Shown one piece after another: positions 37,519 to 47,571 of a stretch of 64,000 nt of DNA. Both the position numbers and the translations under genes were made by a program. Numbering within the stretch: position 1 is the stretch's first letter; every line of letters begins with the position of its first letter. Under the pieces are notes generated by a model. The model saw nothing but the letters and a program-made list of their open reading frames with translations. It had not been told where the DNA came from and did not search any database. The DNA is from Pectobacterium carotovorum. GTDB lineage: Bacteria > Pseudomonadota > Gammaproteobacteria > Enterobacterales > Enterobacteriaceae. The stretch covers positions 434,001-498,000 of the forward strand of contig NZ_FQWI01000002.1 of assembly GCF_900129615.1 (NCBI RefSeq), written 5' to 3'.

Positions 37519-38428
37519 AAATCCGAGCGTTGATCACCCGAATGTTGAGAACTTAAACGTTAACGTTCGGCATGTTGCAAACCGCCGCGTTGCCAATCGC
37601 CATCCGCTGCGCGTCACGACGCGGTTCACACTGCCGCTGCTGCTGATTTGCGCCGCGCTACTGTGGGTCAGCCCGTTTATCTGGATGCTGTCTGCTTCCG
37701 TCAGCACCAGCAGCTTTGGCGTAGACATGGCCTCGTTGTTGCCGCGTCTCCCGCTGACATTCGATAACTTCCGCGATGCGTGGGACAGCGCCGACTGGTT
37801 ACGGCTTTACACCAATACGCTGATCTTTGCGGTCGGCACGTTTCTGGTTCAACTGGTGACGATCACCACGGCGGGCTACATCTTTGCCTATCACGAATTT
37901 CGCGGCAAAACGCTGCTGTTCTACCTGCTGCTGATTCAGATGATGATCATGCCCGTCGTCATGATGGTGCCGAACATGATGACGCTCAAACAGCTTGGCC
38001 TGCTCAATACGCTGACCGGCGTGATGATGCCGTATTTCGCCTCGGCGTTTGGCGTGTTTTTGATGCGTCAGGCGTTTCTCAATATCGCCAAAGAGATTGA
38101 AGAAGCCGCGTTGATGGAAGGCTGTCGCTGGTGGCAAGTGGTGTTTCACGTCCTGATTCCGATGACCTGGCCGTCGATTCTGGCCTTCGCCACGGTCAGC
38201 ATTACCTACCACTGGAACGAATATCTTTGGCCGCTGATGGTGCTCAACGACCCGGACAAACAGGTGCTGACCATCGGGCTGGTGTCGTTTGCTATGGGCG
38301 CAGAGTCCGGCGGGCAGTGGGGATTAATCTGCGCAGGCACGTTGCTGGTGTGCCTGCCGCTGATGGTGGCCTTTGTGGTGTTCCAGAAGCAGTTCCTGAG
38401 CAGCTTCGGTTTCTCGGGCATTAAGTGA
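37508..38428 (+). CDS. Ugp-type ABC permease, subunit E-like
   Basis: This 306-aa permease is the second membrane subunit, UgpE-like, with the EAA loop [21 protein letters not shown] near residue 200 and six transmembrane segments from about residue 40. Its first 33 residues are unusual: a hydrophilic tail of imperfect Asn-Val-Glu/Asn repeats ([19 protein letters not shown]). The corresponding DNA repeats AACGTTGA-like units. Typical UgpE proteins lack this tail. The start overlaps the preceding gene by 11 bp. Confidence 0.85.
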   Translation: MNVENPSVDHPNVENLNVNVRHVANRRVANRHPLRVTTRFTLPLLLICAALLWVSPFIWMLSASVSTSSFGVDMASLLPRLPLTFDNFRDAWDSADWLRLYTNTLIFAVGTFLVQLVTITTAGYIFAYHEFRGKTLLFYLLLIQMMIMPVVMMVPNMMTLKQLGLLNTLTGVMMPYFASAFGVFLMRQAFLNIAKEIEEAALMEGCRWWQVVFHVLIPMTWPSILAFATVSITYHWNEYLWPLMVLNDPDKQVLTIGLVSFAMGAESGGQWGLICAGTLLVCLPLMVAFVVFQKQFLSSFGFSGIK

Positions 38429-38465
38429 ATCGCCAACGGGCGAAATAACGATAGAGGTGGTTATT

Positions 38466-39290
38466 ATGTTGCTGGCACAGATTTCCGATCTGCATTTTCG
38501 CAGTGAGGGTCGCAAGCTCTATGAATTTATTGATATTAACGGAGAAAACGCCAAGGTCATTAACCAGCTAAACGCGCTGAGCGAACGGCCGGACGCGGTG
38601 GTGATTAGTGGCGACATCGTCAACTGCGGAAGCCCGCAGGAGTATCAGGTGGCACAGCGCGTGTTGCAGATGCTGGATTACCCGATGTACGTGATTCCGG
38701 GCAATCATGATGACAAGCAGCATTTCCTCAACGCGATGCGCCCGCTTTGCCCGCAATTGGGCGATGATCCAGAAAACATCCGCTATGCGGTGGATGACTT
38801 CCCGATGCGTCTGCTGTTTATCGACACCAGTCTGGCTGGACAGGCGAAAGGTTGGCTGACGCCGTCCACGCTGGGTTGGCTGGAACAGCAATTGCAGGAT
38901 CACTCAACGCGCGAAACGGCGGTCTTCATGCACCATCCACCGCTCCCGCTGGGATCGGCGCACATGGATCGGATCGCCTGTGAAAACGGACACGAACTGC
39001 TGACGCTGATCGAACGTTTCCCGCAGCTTACGCGGATCTTCTGCGGCCATACGCACCGCCTGATTATGACGCAACATCGGCAGGCGATTATTGCCACGGT
39101 GCCGGGTACCGTCCATCAGGTGCCGTATTTCTACTATGACGACACCTCGTACTACAACCTGGAACCCGCCAGCGTAGTCATGCACCGCTATGTGCCAGTC
39201 ACCGGGCTGGTGAGCTACAGCCAGTCGATTGCGTCGTATCCTGGGCCTTACCTTTACGATCCGCGTATCAGCTGTCCGGTGGATGCGTAA
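38466..39290 (+). CDS. gpdQ: Glycerophosphodiesterase GpdQ (metallophosphoesterase)
   Basis: GpdQ (274 aa) is a binuclear metallohydrolase that hydrolyses glycerophosphodiesters such as glycerophosphoethanolamine to glycerol 3-phosphate plus an alcohol, as first described from Klebsiella/Enterobacter aerogenes. The match is close across the whole length. Metal ligands are all present: Asp8 and His10 in ISDLHF, Asp in SGDIVNCG, Asn-His in PGNHDD, His in MHHPPLP, and the GHTH pair. No signal peptide, so it acts in the cytosol on imported diesters. Start 38466 follows AGAGGT; the stop overlaps the next ATG by one base. Confidence 0.92.
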   Translation: MLLAQISDLHFRSEGRKLYEFIDINGENAKVINQLNALSERPDAVVISGDIVNCGSPQEYQVAQRVLQMLDYPMYVIPGNHDDKQHFLNAMRPLCPQLGDDPENIRYAVDDFPMRLLFIDTSLAGQAKGWLTPSTLGWLEQQLQDHSTRETAVFMHHPPLPLGSAHMDRIACENGHELLTLIERFPQLTRIFCGHTHRLIMTQHRQAIIATVPGTVHQVPYFYYDDTSYYNLEPASVVMHRYVPVTGLVSYSQSIASYPGPYLYDPRISCPVDA

Positions 39291-40378
39291 TGGCCGTGAT
39301 TCAGTTACGCAATATCAGTAAACGCTTCGAGCACATGCAGGCGCTGGCATCGCTGTCGCTGGATATCGCTGACGGTGAGTTTCTGGTGCTGGTTGGGCCG
39401 TCTGGCTGCGGCAAAAGTACGCTGCTGCGTATGCTGGCCGGTCTGGAAGACGTGAGCGATGGGCAGATCCTGCTGGGCGACGATGACATTACGACGTGGA
39501 GCCCGAAGCAGCGCAATTTCTCGATGATCTTCCAGAACTACGCACTGTTTCCGCACCTGACGGTCGAGCAGAACATCACTTTCGGGATGCGGATGCGCGG
39601 CGAGCCGAAGGCGGACTATCCACAGCGCGTGCAGCGCGTTGCCAGCCTGCTCCAGCTTGAGCCATTACTCAAACGTAAACCGGGAAAACTGTCCGGTGGT
39701 CAGCGTCAACGCGTGGCGATGGCGCGGGCGATCGTGCGCGATCCACGCTTGTTTTTGATGGATGAACCGCTGTCGAATCTGGATGCACGCCTGCGTAGCG
39801 ATGTGCGGGACGGCATTATGGATCTGCATCGGCAGTTGAAAACCACCACCGTTTACGTCACGCACGATCAGATTGAGGCGATGACGATGGCGGACAGAAT
39901 CGCTGTGCTGGATCGCGGCGTACTGCAACAGGTCGGCACGCCGGAGCAGTTGTATTCGCACCCAGCTAACGTCTTTGTCGCCGGATTTATCGGCACGCCC
40001 GCGATGAATCTCGTGACGTTGTCCTGCACCGATGGTCACGCGTTGTTACAGGCATTGCCTGTGGCGCTGCCCGTCAGTGAAGAAACGCGTTCATTAACGA
40101 GTGTGCTGCTCGGGATCCGCCCTGAGCACATTACCGAACACGCCGCGTCAGACGGCGAGTTGTCATTGTCGGGAATAGTGAAACAACGGGAGCTGTTTGG
40201 CGCGGAGTATCTGATTCATGTGGATACGCCGTTGGGAAATATTCGCTACCGTCGGCCAAATCGCGATGGCGTGCCGGATGTCGGCGCATCCATTGTGCTT
40301 CATTTTTCACCGCTGGATTGTCATTGGTTTTCCGGGCAAACCGCCCGTAATTTATCCCAGGAGAAAAGAAATGCGTAA
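39290..40378 (+). CDS. ABC importer ATPase, UgpC-like
   Basis: This 362-aa ATPase energises the importer. Walker A GPSGCGKST is near residue 37, the signature is LSGGQRQRVAMARA near residue 135, Walker B is LFLMDEPLSNLDAR, and the switch His is in YVTHDQIEAMT. A C-terminal TOBE/OB regulatory domain follows from about residue 240 (LLGIRPEHI). It belongs to the MalK/UgpC group. It starts on the last base of the gpdQ stop and overlaps the binding-protein gene by 8 bp. Confidence 0.9.
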   Translation: MAVIQLRNISKRFEHMQALASLSLDIADGEFLVLVGPSGCGKSTLLRMLAGLEDVSDGQILLGDDDITTWSPKQRNFSMIFQNYALFPHLTVEQNITFGMRMRGEPKADYPQRVQRVASLLQLEPLLKRKPGKLSGGQRQRVAMARAIVRDPRLFLMDEPLSNLDARLRSDVRDGIMDLHRQLKTTTVYVTHDQIEAMTMADRIAVLDRGVLQQVGTPEQLYSHPANVFVAGFIGTPAMNLVTLSCTDGHALLQALPVALPVSEETRSLTSVLLGIRPEHITEHAASDGELSLSGIVKQRELFGAEYLIHVDTPLGNIRYRRPNRDGVPDVGASIVLHFSPLDCHWFSGQTARNLSQEKRNA

Positions 40379-41678
40379 GCCCCGTATGATGGCGTTGGCG
40401 ATAGCCTTGCTGATGTCCGGCCCCGCGTTGGCGAAAGAGAGTATCGATTTCATGTTTCCCGCGCCAGTTGATGGCAAGCTGACGATGGAAATGACACGCA
40501 TCATCAAAGAGTACAACCAATCGCAGGATCAGGTTGAAGTGCGTGGGATCTTCACCGGCAATTACGATACGACCAAAGTAAAAGCAGAAGCGGCAGCCAA
40601 AGCGGGCGATCCTCCGGCGCTGGTAATTATGTCGGCAAACTTCACCGCCGATCTGGTCATCAAAGATGAAATTCTGCCGATGGGCGAGCTGTTCAAATAC
40701 GGTAATGAAAAAGCCACGCCTTTCCTGACTAAAAACTTCTGGCCTGCGCTGCATCAGAACGCGCAGGTGATGGGCGTGACTTACGCGATCCCGTTCCACA
40801 ACTCGACGCCGATCCTCTATTACAACGAAGACATGCTGAAGAAGGCGGGCTTTAACGAACCGCCGAAAAACTGGGATGAAGTGATTGCGGTCGCGAAGAA
40901 ACTGACTGACCCGGCGAAAGGACAGTGGGGCATCATGATTCCGTCCACGAATGACGACTACGGCGGCTGGATGCTGTCTGCGCTGACGCGGGCCAACGGT
41001 GGGGCGTATTACAATGCCGACTATCCGGGCGAAGTGTATTACAACACCGCATCGACCAAAGGCGCGCTCCAGTTCTGGCGCGATTTAGTGTACCGCGACA
41101 AAGTGATGCCCGCTGGCGTGCTGAATTCTAAGCAGATCAGCGCCGCGTTTTTCTCCGGCAAGCTGGGCATGACGATGCTGAGCACCGGCGCGCTGGGCTT
41201 TATGCGTGAAAACACCAAAGATTTCCAGCTTGGCGTGGCGATGATGCCGGAAAAAGAGCGCCGTGGCGTGACCATCGGCGGGGCGAGTCTGGTGAGCTTC
41301 AAAGGGATTTCTGAAGATCAGAAGAAAGCAGCTTGGCAGTTTATGAACTATCTGGTTAGCCCGGAAGTCAGCGGCAACTGGAGCCGTTTTACCGGCTATT
41401 TCGCACCGCGCATGGCGGCCTACGACCTGCCGGAAATGAAGGACTATCTGGCGAAAGATCCGCGTGCGGCCATCGCGCTTTCACAGCTGCAATATGCCCA
41501 TCCGTGGTACGCCACCTATGAAACGGTTGCGGTACGCAAAGCGATGGAAAATCAGCTGGCGGCGCTGCTAAACGATCCGGCGAAAAAGGTTGATGATGCT
41601 GCCGCTGCCGCACAAAAAGAAGCAGATGGCATCATGAAGCCTTACGTGGATAAAACGGCATTGCGAGACGTGAAATAA
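40371..41678 (+). CDS. Periplasmic substrate-binding protein, UgpB-like
   Basis: This 435-aa protein has a signal peptide (about residues 1-21, ending GPALAKE) and a type I extracellular solute-binding fold with sequence features of UgpB, such as the TGNYDTTKVKAEAAAKAGDPPALVIM segment and SGNWSRFTGYFAPR. It should capture glycerol 3-phosphate or glycerophosphodiesters for the adjacent permease. The start at 40371 follows AGGAGA; the upstream in-frame ATGs lack a ribosome site and would hide the signal peptide. It is last gene, whereas E. coli ugpB is first. Confidence 0.88.
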   Translation: MRKPRMMALAIALLMSGPALAKESIDFMFPAPVDGKLTMEMTRIIKEYNQSQDQVEVRGIFTGNYDTTKVKAEAAAKAGDPPALVIMSANFTADLVIKDEILPMGELFKYGNEKATPFLTKNFWPALHQNAQVMGVTYAIPFHNSTPILYYNEDMLKKAGFNEPPKNWDEVIAVAKKLTDPAKGQWGIMIPSTNDDYGGWMLSALTRANGGAYYNADYPGEVYYNTASTKGALQFWRDLVYRDKVMPAGVLNSKQISAAFFSGKLGMTMLSTGALGFMRENTKDFQLGVAMMPEKERRGVTIGGASLVSFKGISEDQKKAAWQFMNYLVSPEVSGNWSRFTGYFAPRMAAYDLPEMKDYLAKDPRAAIALSQLQYAHPWYATYETVAVRKAMENQLAALLNDPAKKVDDAAAAAQKEADGIMKPYVDKTALRDVK

Positions 41679-41683
41679 GGAAG

Positions 41684-41718
41684 TCCCGCCCCGTTGATAT
41701 TGACTCAGCGGGGCGGGA
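41684..41718. terminator. Strong GC hairpin between convergent operons
   Basis: A perfect 10-bp stem (TCCCGCCCCG with CGGGGCGGGA, 15-base loop) begins 5 bp after the binding-protein stop and ends 5 bp before the convergent permease stop. No T-run, so it may act with another factor, but the position suits a shared terminator. Confidence 0.6.
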
Positions 41719-41723
41719 TCACG

Positions 41724-42986
41724 TTAATGCGCAGCCTGGGAACGCATCCCCGCCGAGCTACGTGATGATGACAGCGTAAAGGCAGAAATCGCAGTGAAGG
41801 TAAGCGCGATGCCGCCCAGAATAAGGTAAGTCTGGTTGAAGCCGATACGGTCATACAGATTGCCCGCAGCGGAGGAGAGGAATATCGCCATAAACTGCTT
41901 GGCGAACTGGAAGCCCACCAGATAAATCGTGGCCGACAGGCGCGAATCAAACGTATTGGCGATGTATTTGAAAATCCCAATAAGCAGCAGCGGTACTTCG
42001 AAGGCGTGCAGCATTTTCAGTATGATCACCTCCGTGACGGACGTGGCACAGGCCGATCCCAAGATCCGGATCGACATAATCGTGCCTGCTACTAAAAGCG
42101 CATTTTTAGCGCCGATCCGGTTAATGATCCACGGCGTGCAGAACATCACCAGCGCATTCGCCGCTTCCCCGGCGGTGGTGACAAAGCCAAAGATCTGGTT
42201 GCCTTGTTCCTGCGAGCTAAAGAACGATTTAAAGAAATTAGCGAATTGCTGATCGTAGACGTCATAAATGCAGGCGACGCCGACCACGTACAGCACCAGC
42301 AGCCAGAACTGACGGTTGGCCAGCAGGCCTAATGCCAGCTTCACACTAAAAGGTGAGGCGTTAGCCCCGAGCGAGTCCATGACAGCGGCGGTCGGGTTGC
42401 TTTCCGTCTTCGCCAGACACAGCAACACGATCAAGATAATCGCCGAACCGGATCCCATCCAGAACACGATATCGGGGTTGATGTTAAACAGCATGCCCGC
42501 CGTTGAGGCGCAGATTCCCCAGCCAAAACAGCCAAACATACGCGCCTTGCCGTACTCAAAATGGTGCTGTCGGCTGATGCGTTCGATGTAGGCTTCAATG
42601 GCTCCGGCTCCCGCGCTGAAAGAGAATCCGATATACAGGCCACCGACTAAAGCCCCCAGTATCACGTTGATTTTTAATAGCGGAGCGAAGACATACAGAA
42701 AGAAAGGGGCAAAAAAGAGCAAGAGAATCGAGATCACCCATAGCAGGTGCTTCTTCATGCCCAGCTTATCGGACAGGATGCCGAGGAAAGGCTGAAACAG
42801 GATCGCGAACAACGACAGGAAGGAAAAGACGATGCCGGTATCGGTCTTGTTGAGCCCGATAACGTCCGCTAGCCAAATCGGCAAAAACGGGAAGCACGTT
42901 GCCATGATAAAGAAATAAAGAAAGAAGAACGCGCCGAAAATCCAGAAGTTACGGTTATTTTTGTAGTAGCACGAGGTTGTAGGCAT
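41724..42986 (-). CDS. LacY-family oligosaccharide:H+ symporter
   Basis: This 420-aa 12-helix transporter aligns along its whole length with E. coli LacY. The residues essential in LacY are conserved with an offset of about +5: the Glu of AIEAYIE and Arg of GKARMFG (sugar binding), and the Glu of TTAGEAAN, Arg of SIRILGS, and His and Glu of LHAFEVP (proton coupling). Next to an alpha-galactosidase it most likely carries raffinose or melibiose, as RafB and MelY do. The 271-bp gap to the upstream gene contains an ERIC. Confidence 0.9.
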   Translation of the reverse strand: MPTTSCYYKNNRNFWIFGAFFFLYFFIMATCFPFLPIWLADVIGLNKTDTGIVFSFLSLFAILFQPFLGILSDKLGMKKHLLWVISILLLFFAPFFLYVFAPLLKINVILGALVGGLYIGFSFSAGAGAIEAYIERISRQHHFEYGKARMFGCFGWGICASTAGMLFNINPDIVFWMGSGSAIILIVLLCLAKTESNPTAAVMDSLGANASPFSVKLALGLLANRQFWLLVLYVVGVACIYDVYDQQFANFFKSFFSSQEQGNQIFGFVTTAGEAANALVMFCTPWIINRIGAKNALLVAGTIMSIRILGSACATSVTEVIILKMLHAFEVPLLLIGIFKYIANTFDSRLSATIYLVGFQFAKQFMAIFLSSAAGNLYDRIGFNQTYLILGGIALTFTAISAFTLSSSRSSAGMRSQAAH

Positions 42987-43006
42987 CTTACTTTCCCTCT
43001 AGAGGG

Positions 43007-43208
<202 letters not shown>

Positions 43209-43257
43209 GGTGTGTGGTTATGTGTTGGTGTTCCATGATTGCTATACAGCAAAAAAG

Positions 43258-45402
43258 CTAGCTGCTGGCGGTATCCGGTACCGCGGAAAGTGCGACCAGA
43301 ATGGCGGTTTCCGGCGTCAGGACGGGCAGGGCAAGGCCGGCCTGCATCAGCCAATCACCGGAAACCACGATCGGCTGACGTAACCAAGGCGGGAGCTCAC
43401 GCATGGTGCCGCCGCCTTCTCGCACCGTTTTGATTTCTGGGCCGTCTAGCAGTGTGACTTCGTAGCGTGCGTCGGGCTGAAGGCCAGGAATGCGGAGCGT
43501 CCCCGCCAGCGAATAATCTGGCATACGTAGCTGAGCTACCTGGAAAACGGCGTGTTGCTGATTGTGGCTCACTACGCCGGTGACTTGAACCGTATCGTCC
43601 GGCATCTCGACCCGCCAGGTGGTGCCGCTGTGCAGCAGCGGGCGCAGCGTTTTGTGCAGTTGGATGTAATGGCGATAGCCTTCCAGCTCGTCGTCGTCAG
43701 CCTTCACGGGATCCAGCTCGATGCCCATGTGGCCGAACAGGGCGGTCAGCCCGCGAAAGGCGATGGTGTGACGCCGATAGGTGGCGTGGCAGCGAGCGTG
43801 CCCGATGTGTTGCCCCATTACCTCCGGCGGGAAGAAGTAGCTCATGCCGCGCTGGATAGTCTGGCGTTCCAATGCGTCGTTGTTATCCGACACCCAGAAA
43901 CGCTGGGTACGCTCCAGCACGCCGTAGTCGATGCGGCCGCCGCCGGAGGCACAGGATTCAAATTCAACATGGGGAAAACGCTGGCGCAGGGTATCGAGCA
44001 GACGATAGAACTGTCGGGTTTGCGCATCGGCGGCCAGACGCCCCTCATGGCCGGGCTGCACTAGCTCGCGGTTCATATCCCACTTCACATAATCGATAGG
44101 GTGCTCACCCAACAGCCAGCTCAGCCGCTCCAGCAGATAAGCGAAGGCCTCGGGCTGGTTTAAATTCAGTACGTACTGGTAGCGGCCCGTTGGCTGCGCG
44201 TAGCCGGTTAATTGCAGCACCCAGTCTGGATGGGCGCGGAACAGGTCGGAATCGGGATTGATCATCTCTGGTTCGACCCAAATGCCGAACTCCATCCCCA
44301 AGGCTTTGACATGCTCAATCACGGGCATCAGCCCGTTAGGGTACTTTTCCTCGTCCAGATACCAGTCGCCGAGCGCGGCTTGGTCGTGGTGACGCCCACG
44401 GAACCAGCCGTCGTCGATAATAAAGCGTTCTACGCCGACGTCGGCGGCTTTGCTCGCCATCTGCATGATGTACTCGGGGTCATGATCGAAATAGATCCCT
44501 TCCCACGTATTGAGGTGTACCGGGCGCGGCTTATCGCCGCTGAATTGGATCAGGGACTGGCGCAAGAAGGTGTGATAGCGCTGGCTCATGCCGTTTAAAC
44601 CGGCATCGGAGAAGGCGGCGTAGACCCACGGCGTGGTGAGGGATTCCGACTGTGCCAGCGTGATTTCACCTGGCAGGTACAGGGCTTCCGCCTGTACGAC
44701 GCGACGGCCATCCGTTTTGATATCGGCACGTAGGCGGTGGTTGCCGCTCCAGCCTAAATGCACGCCCCAGACAGCGCCACGCTGTTCGCTGAATGCGGAC
44801 TCGCCGAGGATAAAGGCGGGGAAATACTCGTGGGAACTTCTTCCCCGACGGCTTTCCTGAATAAAACCGCCGTGCTGCAACGTGAGGCGGTGAGTCTGAA
44901 ACTCACGCAGCCAGCGGCCGTGAAACGCCATGACGTCGCTCGTCCGTTCTGGGACGGGCAGCGTGACGGCGAGGCGCTGCACTTGCCAGGCATCCGCACG
45001 CAGATTCTCTAGCGTGTGGCGCAGTTGCAGGACGTCGGTCTGCGGATCCAGATGCAGTTCGCTGATCAGTCGCAGTCCTGCCTGTGCATCTTCCGCCGTG
45101 ATGGTGAGCATATTGTCCTGAACGTCAGTCTGCGTCGTCGTGAAGATCGGCGCGGCGTCATAGCCTGAACGGTGCCCCTCAATACCCGGAGAACCGAACT
45201 GACCACGCCCGTATTCCATCGCCAGCGTCAGAGGAAGATCCATATCCAGACGACCATTAGCGACGGGGCGTTGCAGAGAAACGATATCTTCTGGCGAAAA
45301 ACCGCGCAGCCGTGGCCCCCAGTAGAGAATTTCTGCTGCCGGGGCGCAGCGTACGATGACATCGCACTGCGCGCTGGTTAATTGAACAATATCACGCTTC
45401 AT
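43258..45402 (-). CDS. rafA: Alpha-galactosidase, GH36
   Basis: This 714-aa cytosolic glycoside hydrolase of family 36 releases galactose from alpha-1,6-galactosides such as raffinose and melibiose. An N-terminal beta-supersandwich (to about residue 310) precedes the catalytic barrel. The nucleophile is Asp442 in YVKWDMNRE and the acid/base is Asp506 in VSDNNDA, 64 residues apart as expected. The DDGWF and CASGGGRID motifs are intact. There is no signal peptide. It is regulated in all likelihood by the LacI-type gene upstream through two operators. The name melA is used for the unrelated GH4 enzyme, so rafA fits better. Confidence 0.92.
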   Translation of the reverse strand: MKRDIVQLTSAQCDVIVRCAPAAEILYWGPRLRGFSPEDIVSLQRPVANGRLDMDLPLTLAMEYGRGQFGSPGIEGHRSGYDAAPIFTTTQTDVQDNMLTITAEDAQAGLRLISELHLDPQTDVLQLRHTLENLRADAWQVQRLAVTLPVPERTSDVMAFHGRWLREFQTHRLTLQHGGFIQESRRGRSSHEYFPAFILGESAFSEQRGAVWGVHLGWSGNHRLRADIKTDGRRVVQAEALYLPGEITLAQSESLTTPWVYAAFSDAGLNGMSQRYHTFLRQSLIQFSGDKPRPVHLNTWEGIYFDHDPEYIMQMASKAADVGVERFIIDDGWFRGRHHDQAALGDWYLDEEKYPNGLMPVIEHVKALGMEFGIWVEPEMINPDSDLFRAHPDWVLQLTGYAQPTGRYQYVLNLNQPEAFAYLLERLSWLLGEHPIDYVKWDMNRELVQPGHEGRLAADAQTRQFYRLLDTLRQRFPHVEFESCASGGGRIDYGVLERTQRFWVSDNNDALERQTIQRGMSYFFPPEVMGQHIGHARCHATYRRHTIAFRGLTALFGHMGIELDPVKADDDELEGYRHYIQLHKTLRPLLHSGTTWRVEMPDDTVQVTGVVSHNQQHAVFQVAQLRMPDYSLAGTLRIPGLQPDARYEVTLLDGPEIKTVREGGGTMRELPPWLRQPIVVSGDWLMQAGLALPVLTPETAILVALSAVPDTASS

Positions 45403-45457
45403 GAGGAAGGCTCCAAATTACGACGACCAAATGATGAATAGTGGATATCAGTAAGAG

Positions 45458-45492
45458 CTTAAACGTTTAAGTTATCAACTTAAACGTTTAAG
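45458..45492 (-). promoter_or_regulatory. Paired LacI-family operators before the alpha-galactosidase gene
   Basis: The perfect 14-bp palindrome CTTAAACGTTTAAG occurs twice, at 45458-45471 and 45479-45492, with starts 21 bp apart (two helical turns). The central CG within A/T-flanked half-sites is typical of LacI-family operators. The pair lies 56-90 bp upstream of the alpha-galactosidase start and most likely binds the adjacent regulator. Confidence 0.85.
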
Positions 45493-45625
45493 AATTGTGA
45501 TATTGTTAAAATAATCGTTAGAAAATGGAAAAAGGTTGCGATGAGGATGTGAAGGGCATCTCGCTGACGACTGGCGTAACAAACCAACCGGTGGCTTTAT
45601 AAAATGTGGCAGGGAGCGGAATAGA

Positions 45626-46630
45626 TTAGGCGGGAAAGCTCGTGTTGCCGAGGCGTAATGTTGGTTGCCACAACACCTGCAAGTTTTCTACGGCTTCGCC
45701 CGCGATCAGCGCCTGCATCATGCTGGCAATCTGTTCGCCAACCTGCTCGCGAGTTGCTTGCTCGATGGCGGTCACGGTGATATCGGTCAGACTATCCTGC
45801 GGCAGGCCGTCATACATCACTAGAGCGATAGGGTGTGAACCTGAAAGCCGACCCGCCTGCTGCAATGCGGCAACGGCACCGTCGCCGTGGACATTGCCGT
45901 CCATCACCATCGCGGTGGGTGGTTCAGGCAGCGCCAGAAGGTCGAGCATGGCCTGATAGCCCGCGCGGCGCGTGGGGTTAACACAGCGCAGATAGGCGTC
46001 GTGAAACGGCAGGCCGTGGCGTTGCAGGGCATCGCGATAGCCCTGACGACGCTGCATAATAAACGCCTGCGGGTGGTCTTCACTTAAGATAGCGATACGG
46101 CGATGGCCGAGCGCGATCAGGTGTTCGGTTGCCAGCATCATGCCAGCGCGGTTGTCAAAATCGAACCAGGCGTAAGGGTGAGGGAGTTGGCTGCGGCCCA
46201 GCGCCAGAAAAGGCACATTGTGGCGTTGCAGTAACGTCAGCCGTGCATCCTGTTCACACGTATGCGCGACGATCAGCGCGTCGATACGGCGGCTGGCGAT
46301 CAACCGGGCGGCACCCTGACAGGCGTCTTGCTCGTCTGCCAGCAGGAGAAAATCGACCTCATGCTGCGCCAGTTTGCGGCTGATCGCGCCAATCATCTCG
46401 AAAAAAATATCGTTACTCAGTGAAGAGGCGTAGGGATAGACCAGTCCGACGGCGTTGCTTTTGCCCGTTTTCAGGCGGCGTGCGTGCGTATTGGGACGAT
46501 AGCCAATACGTTCCGCTTCTTCCTGAATACGCTGGCGCGTGGCGTCGGAGATATCCCGATGGCCGTTCAGCGCACGACTCACTGCCGCCACGGACAAACC
46601 CAGGTTATTCGCGATTGTTTTTAAAGACAT
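45626..46630 (-). CDS. LacI family repressor of the alpha-galactoside operon
   Basis: This 334-aa repressor has the LacI helix-turn-helix at the N-terminus (LKTIANNLGLSVAAVSRALNG) and hinge helix, followed by a periplasmic-binding-protein-like sugar domain. It is similar to RafR. The start is the ATG at 46630: AGGAG is well spaced for it, while the GTG just before it is too close. It transcribes toward the operators and the alpha-galactosidase and permease genes on the same strand. The inducer is probably melibiose or raffinose. Confidence 0.88.
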   Translation of the reverse strand: MSLKTIANNLGLSVAAVSRALNGHRDISDATRQRIQEEAERIGYRPNTHARRLKTGKSNAVGLVYPYASSLSNDIFFEMIGAISRKLAQHEVDFLLLADEQDACQGAARLIASRRIDALIVAHTCEQDARLTLLQRHNVPFLALGRSQLPHPYAWFDFDNRAGMMLATEHLIALGHRRIAILSEDHPQAFIMQRRQGYRDALQRHGLPFHDAYLRCVNPTRRAGYQAMLDLLALPEPPTAMVMDGNVHGDGAVAALQQAGRLSGSHPIALVMYDGLPQDSLTDITVTAIEQATREQVGEQIASMMQALIAGEAVENLQVLWQPTLRLGNTSFPA

Positions 46631-46684
46631 CACCCTCTCCTGACGTGAATGCCCGGCGACGGGGCGTCTAGCGGGAAAACCGAA

Positions 46685-47293
46685 TTATAGCAACCAGCCC
46701 TTGGCTTTGGCGTCTTCCAGATGTTGCTGGAGGTATTGCCACAGTTCCGGGTTGATCGTGGCGATGAACTCGGCGCGGTCAAGAACCTGTTCCAGACGGA
46801 TGCCGTTTTCTACCCAGCTTTGGCCACCGTTAGACAAATTCATCAGCATTGGCATGACGCGGTCAAGCACCAGAGCGAACTGGGCGCTGGGGGTTTCATT
46901 CGCTTCGTATTCTTCCCACAGATCGTGGAATTGCTGGCGCTGTGGCTCGGGCAGCAGGCCGAAAATACGGGCGGCGGCAGCGACTTCCTGATCGTGAATC
47001 GCCAGACGAGCGGAAAGATCGTAAACGAGCACATCGCCCGCATCGATTTCAACGATGTCGTGAATCAGCGCCATTTGGATCACGCGCTGGATATCGACGC
47101 CTTCACCGGCATAAGGCGCCAGCGCCATCGCCGCGACGGCAAAATGCCAGCTGTGTTCGGCAGAATCTTCGTGACGTTCGCTGCCGATAATTTTGTTACG
47201 GCGCTGCACGCTTTTTAGTTTATCGATTTCTATCAGAAAGCCGAAGACATCGGTCATGGAACCGAAATTCAGAGTTGATGGGGCAGATGACAT
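46685..47293 (-). CDS. HD-domain phosphohydrolase (HDDC2-like)
   Basis: This 202-aa protein is a COG1896-type HD hydrolase. The metal ligands are visible as the His of SAEHSWH near residue 46, the HD pair in ALIHDIVEIDAGD near residue 77, and the later Asp of VLDRVMP. Relatives include 5'-deoxynucleotidases (YfbR, human HDDC2), so a nucleotide-monophosphate phosphatase role is plausible but unproven. It is not the YfbR orthologue itself. The start at 47293 follows AGAGGT. Confidence 0.82.
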   Translation of the reverse strand: MSSAPSTLNFGSMTDVFGFLIEIDKLKSVQRRNKIIGSERHEDSAEHSWHFAVAAMALAPYAGEGVDIQRVIQMALIHDIVEIDAGDVLVYDLSARLAIHDQEVAAAARIFGLLPEPQRQQFHDLWEEYEANETPSAQFALVLDRVMPMLMNLSNGGQSWVENGIRLEQVLDRAEFIATINPELWQYLQQHLEDAKAKGWLL

Positions 47294-47571
47294 GAAAAAC
47301 TTACCTCTAAACAGGGAGATATCGACGTCGATCATTGTAGGGGATGTCGCCCGAGATTGACATGCATGATTACAGGCTAAGCGAGAGAGCAAGCCGGAAG
47401 CAAGGCAAGAGTAAATATTTTAGCTTACACGTGTACACTGAAACTATTCTCAGTTAATCTGCTCAAAGGTTAAACACCTACGCCTGTTTCATCCTGTACT
47501 AAAGCAGGAAAGGCGGGCGAATAACGTCAGCACACGACGTGTTCTGTTGCCGAATACTGTGGAATCGATTG

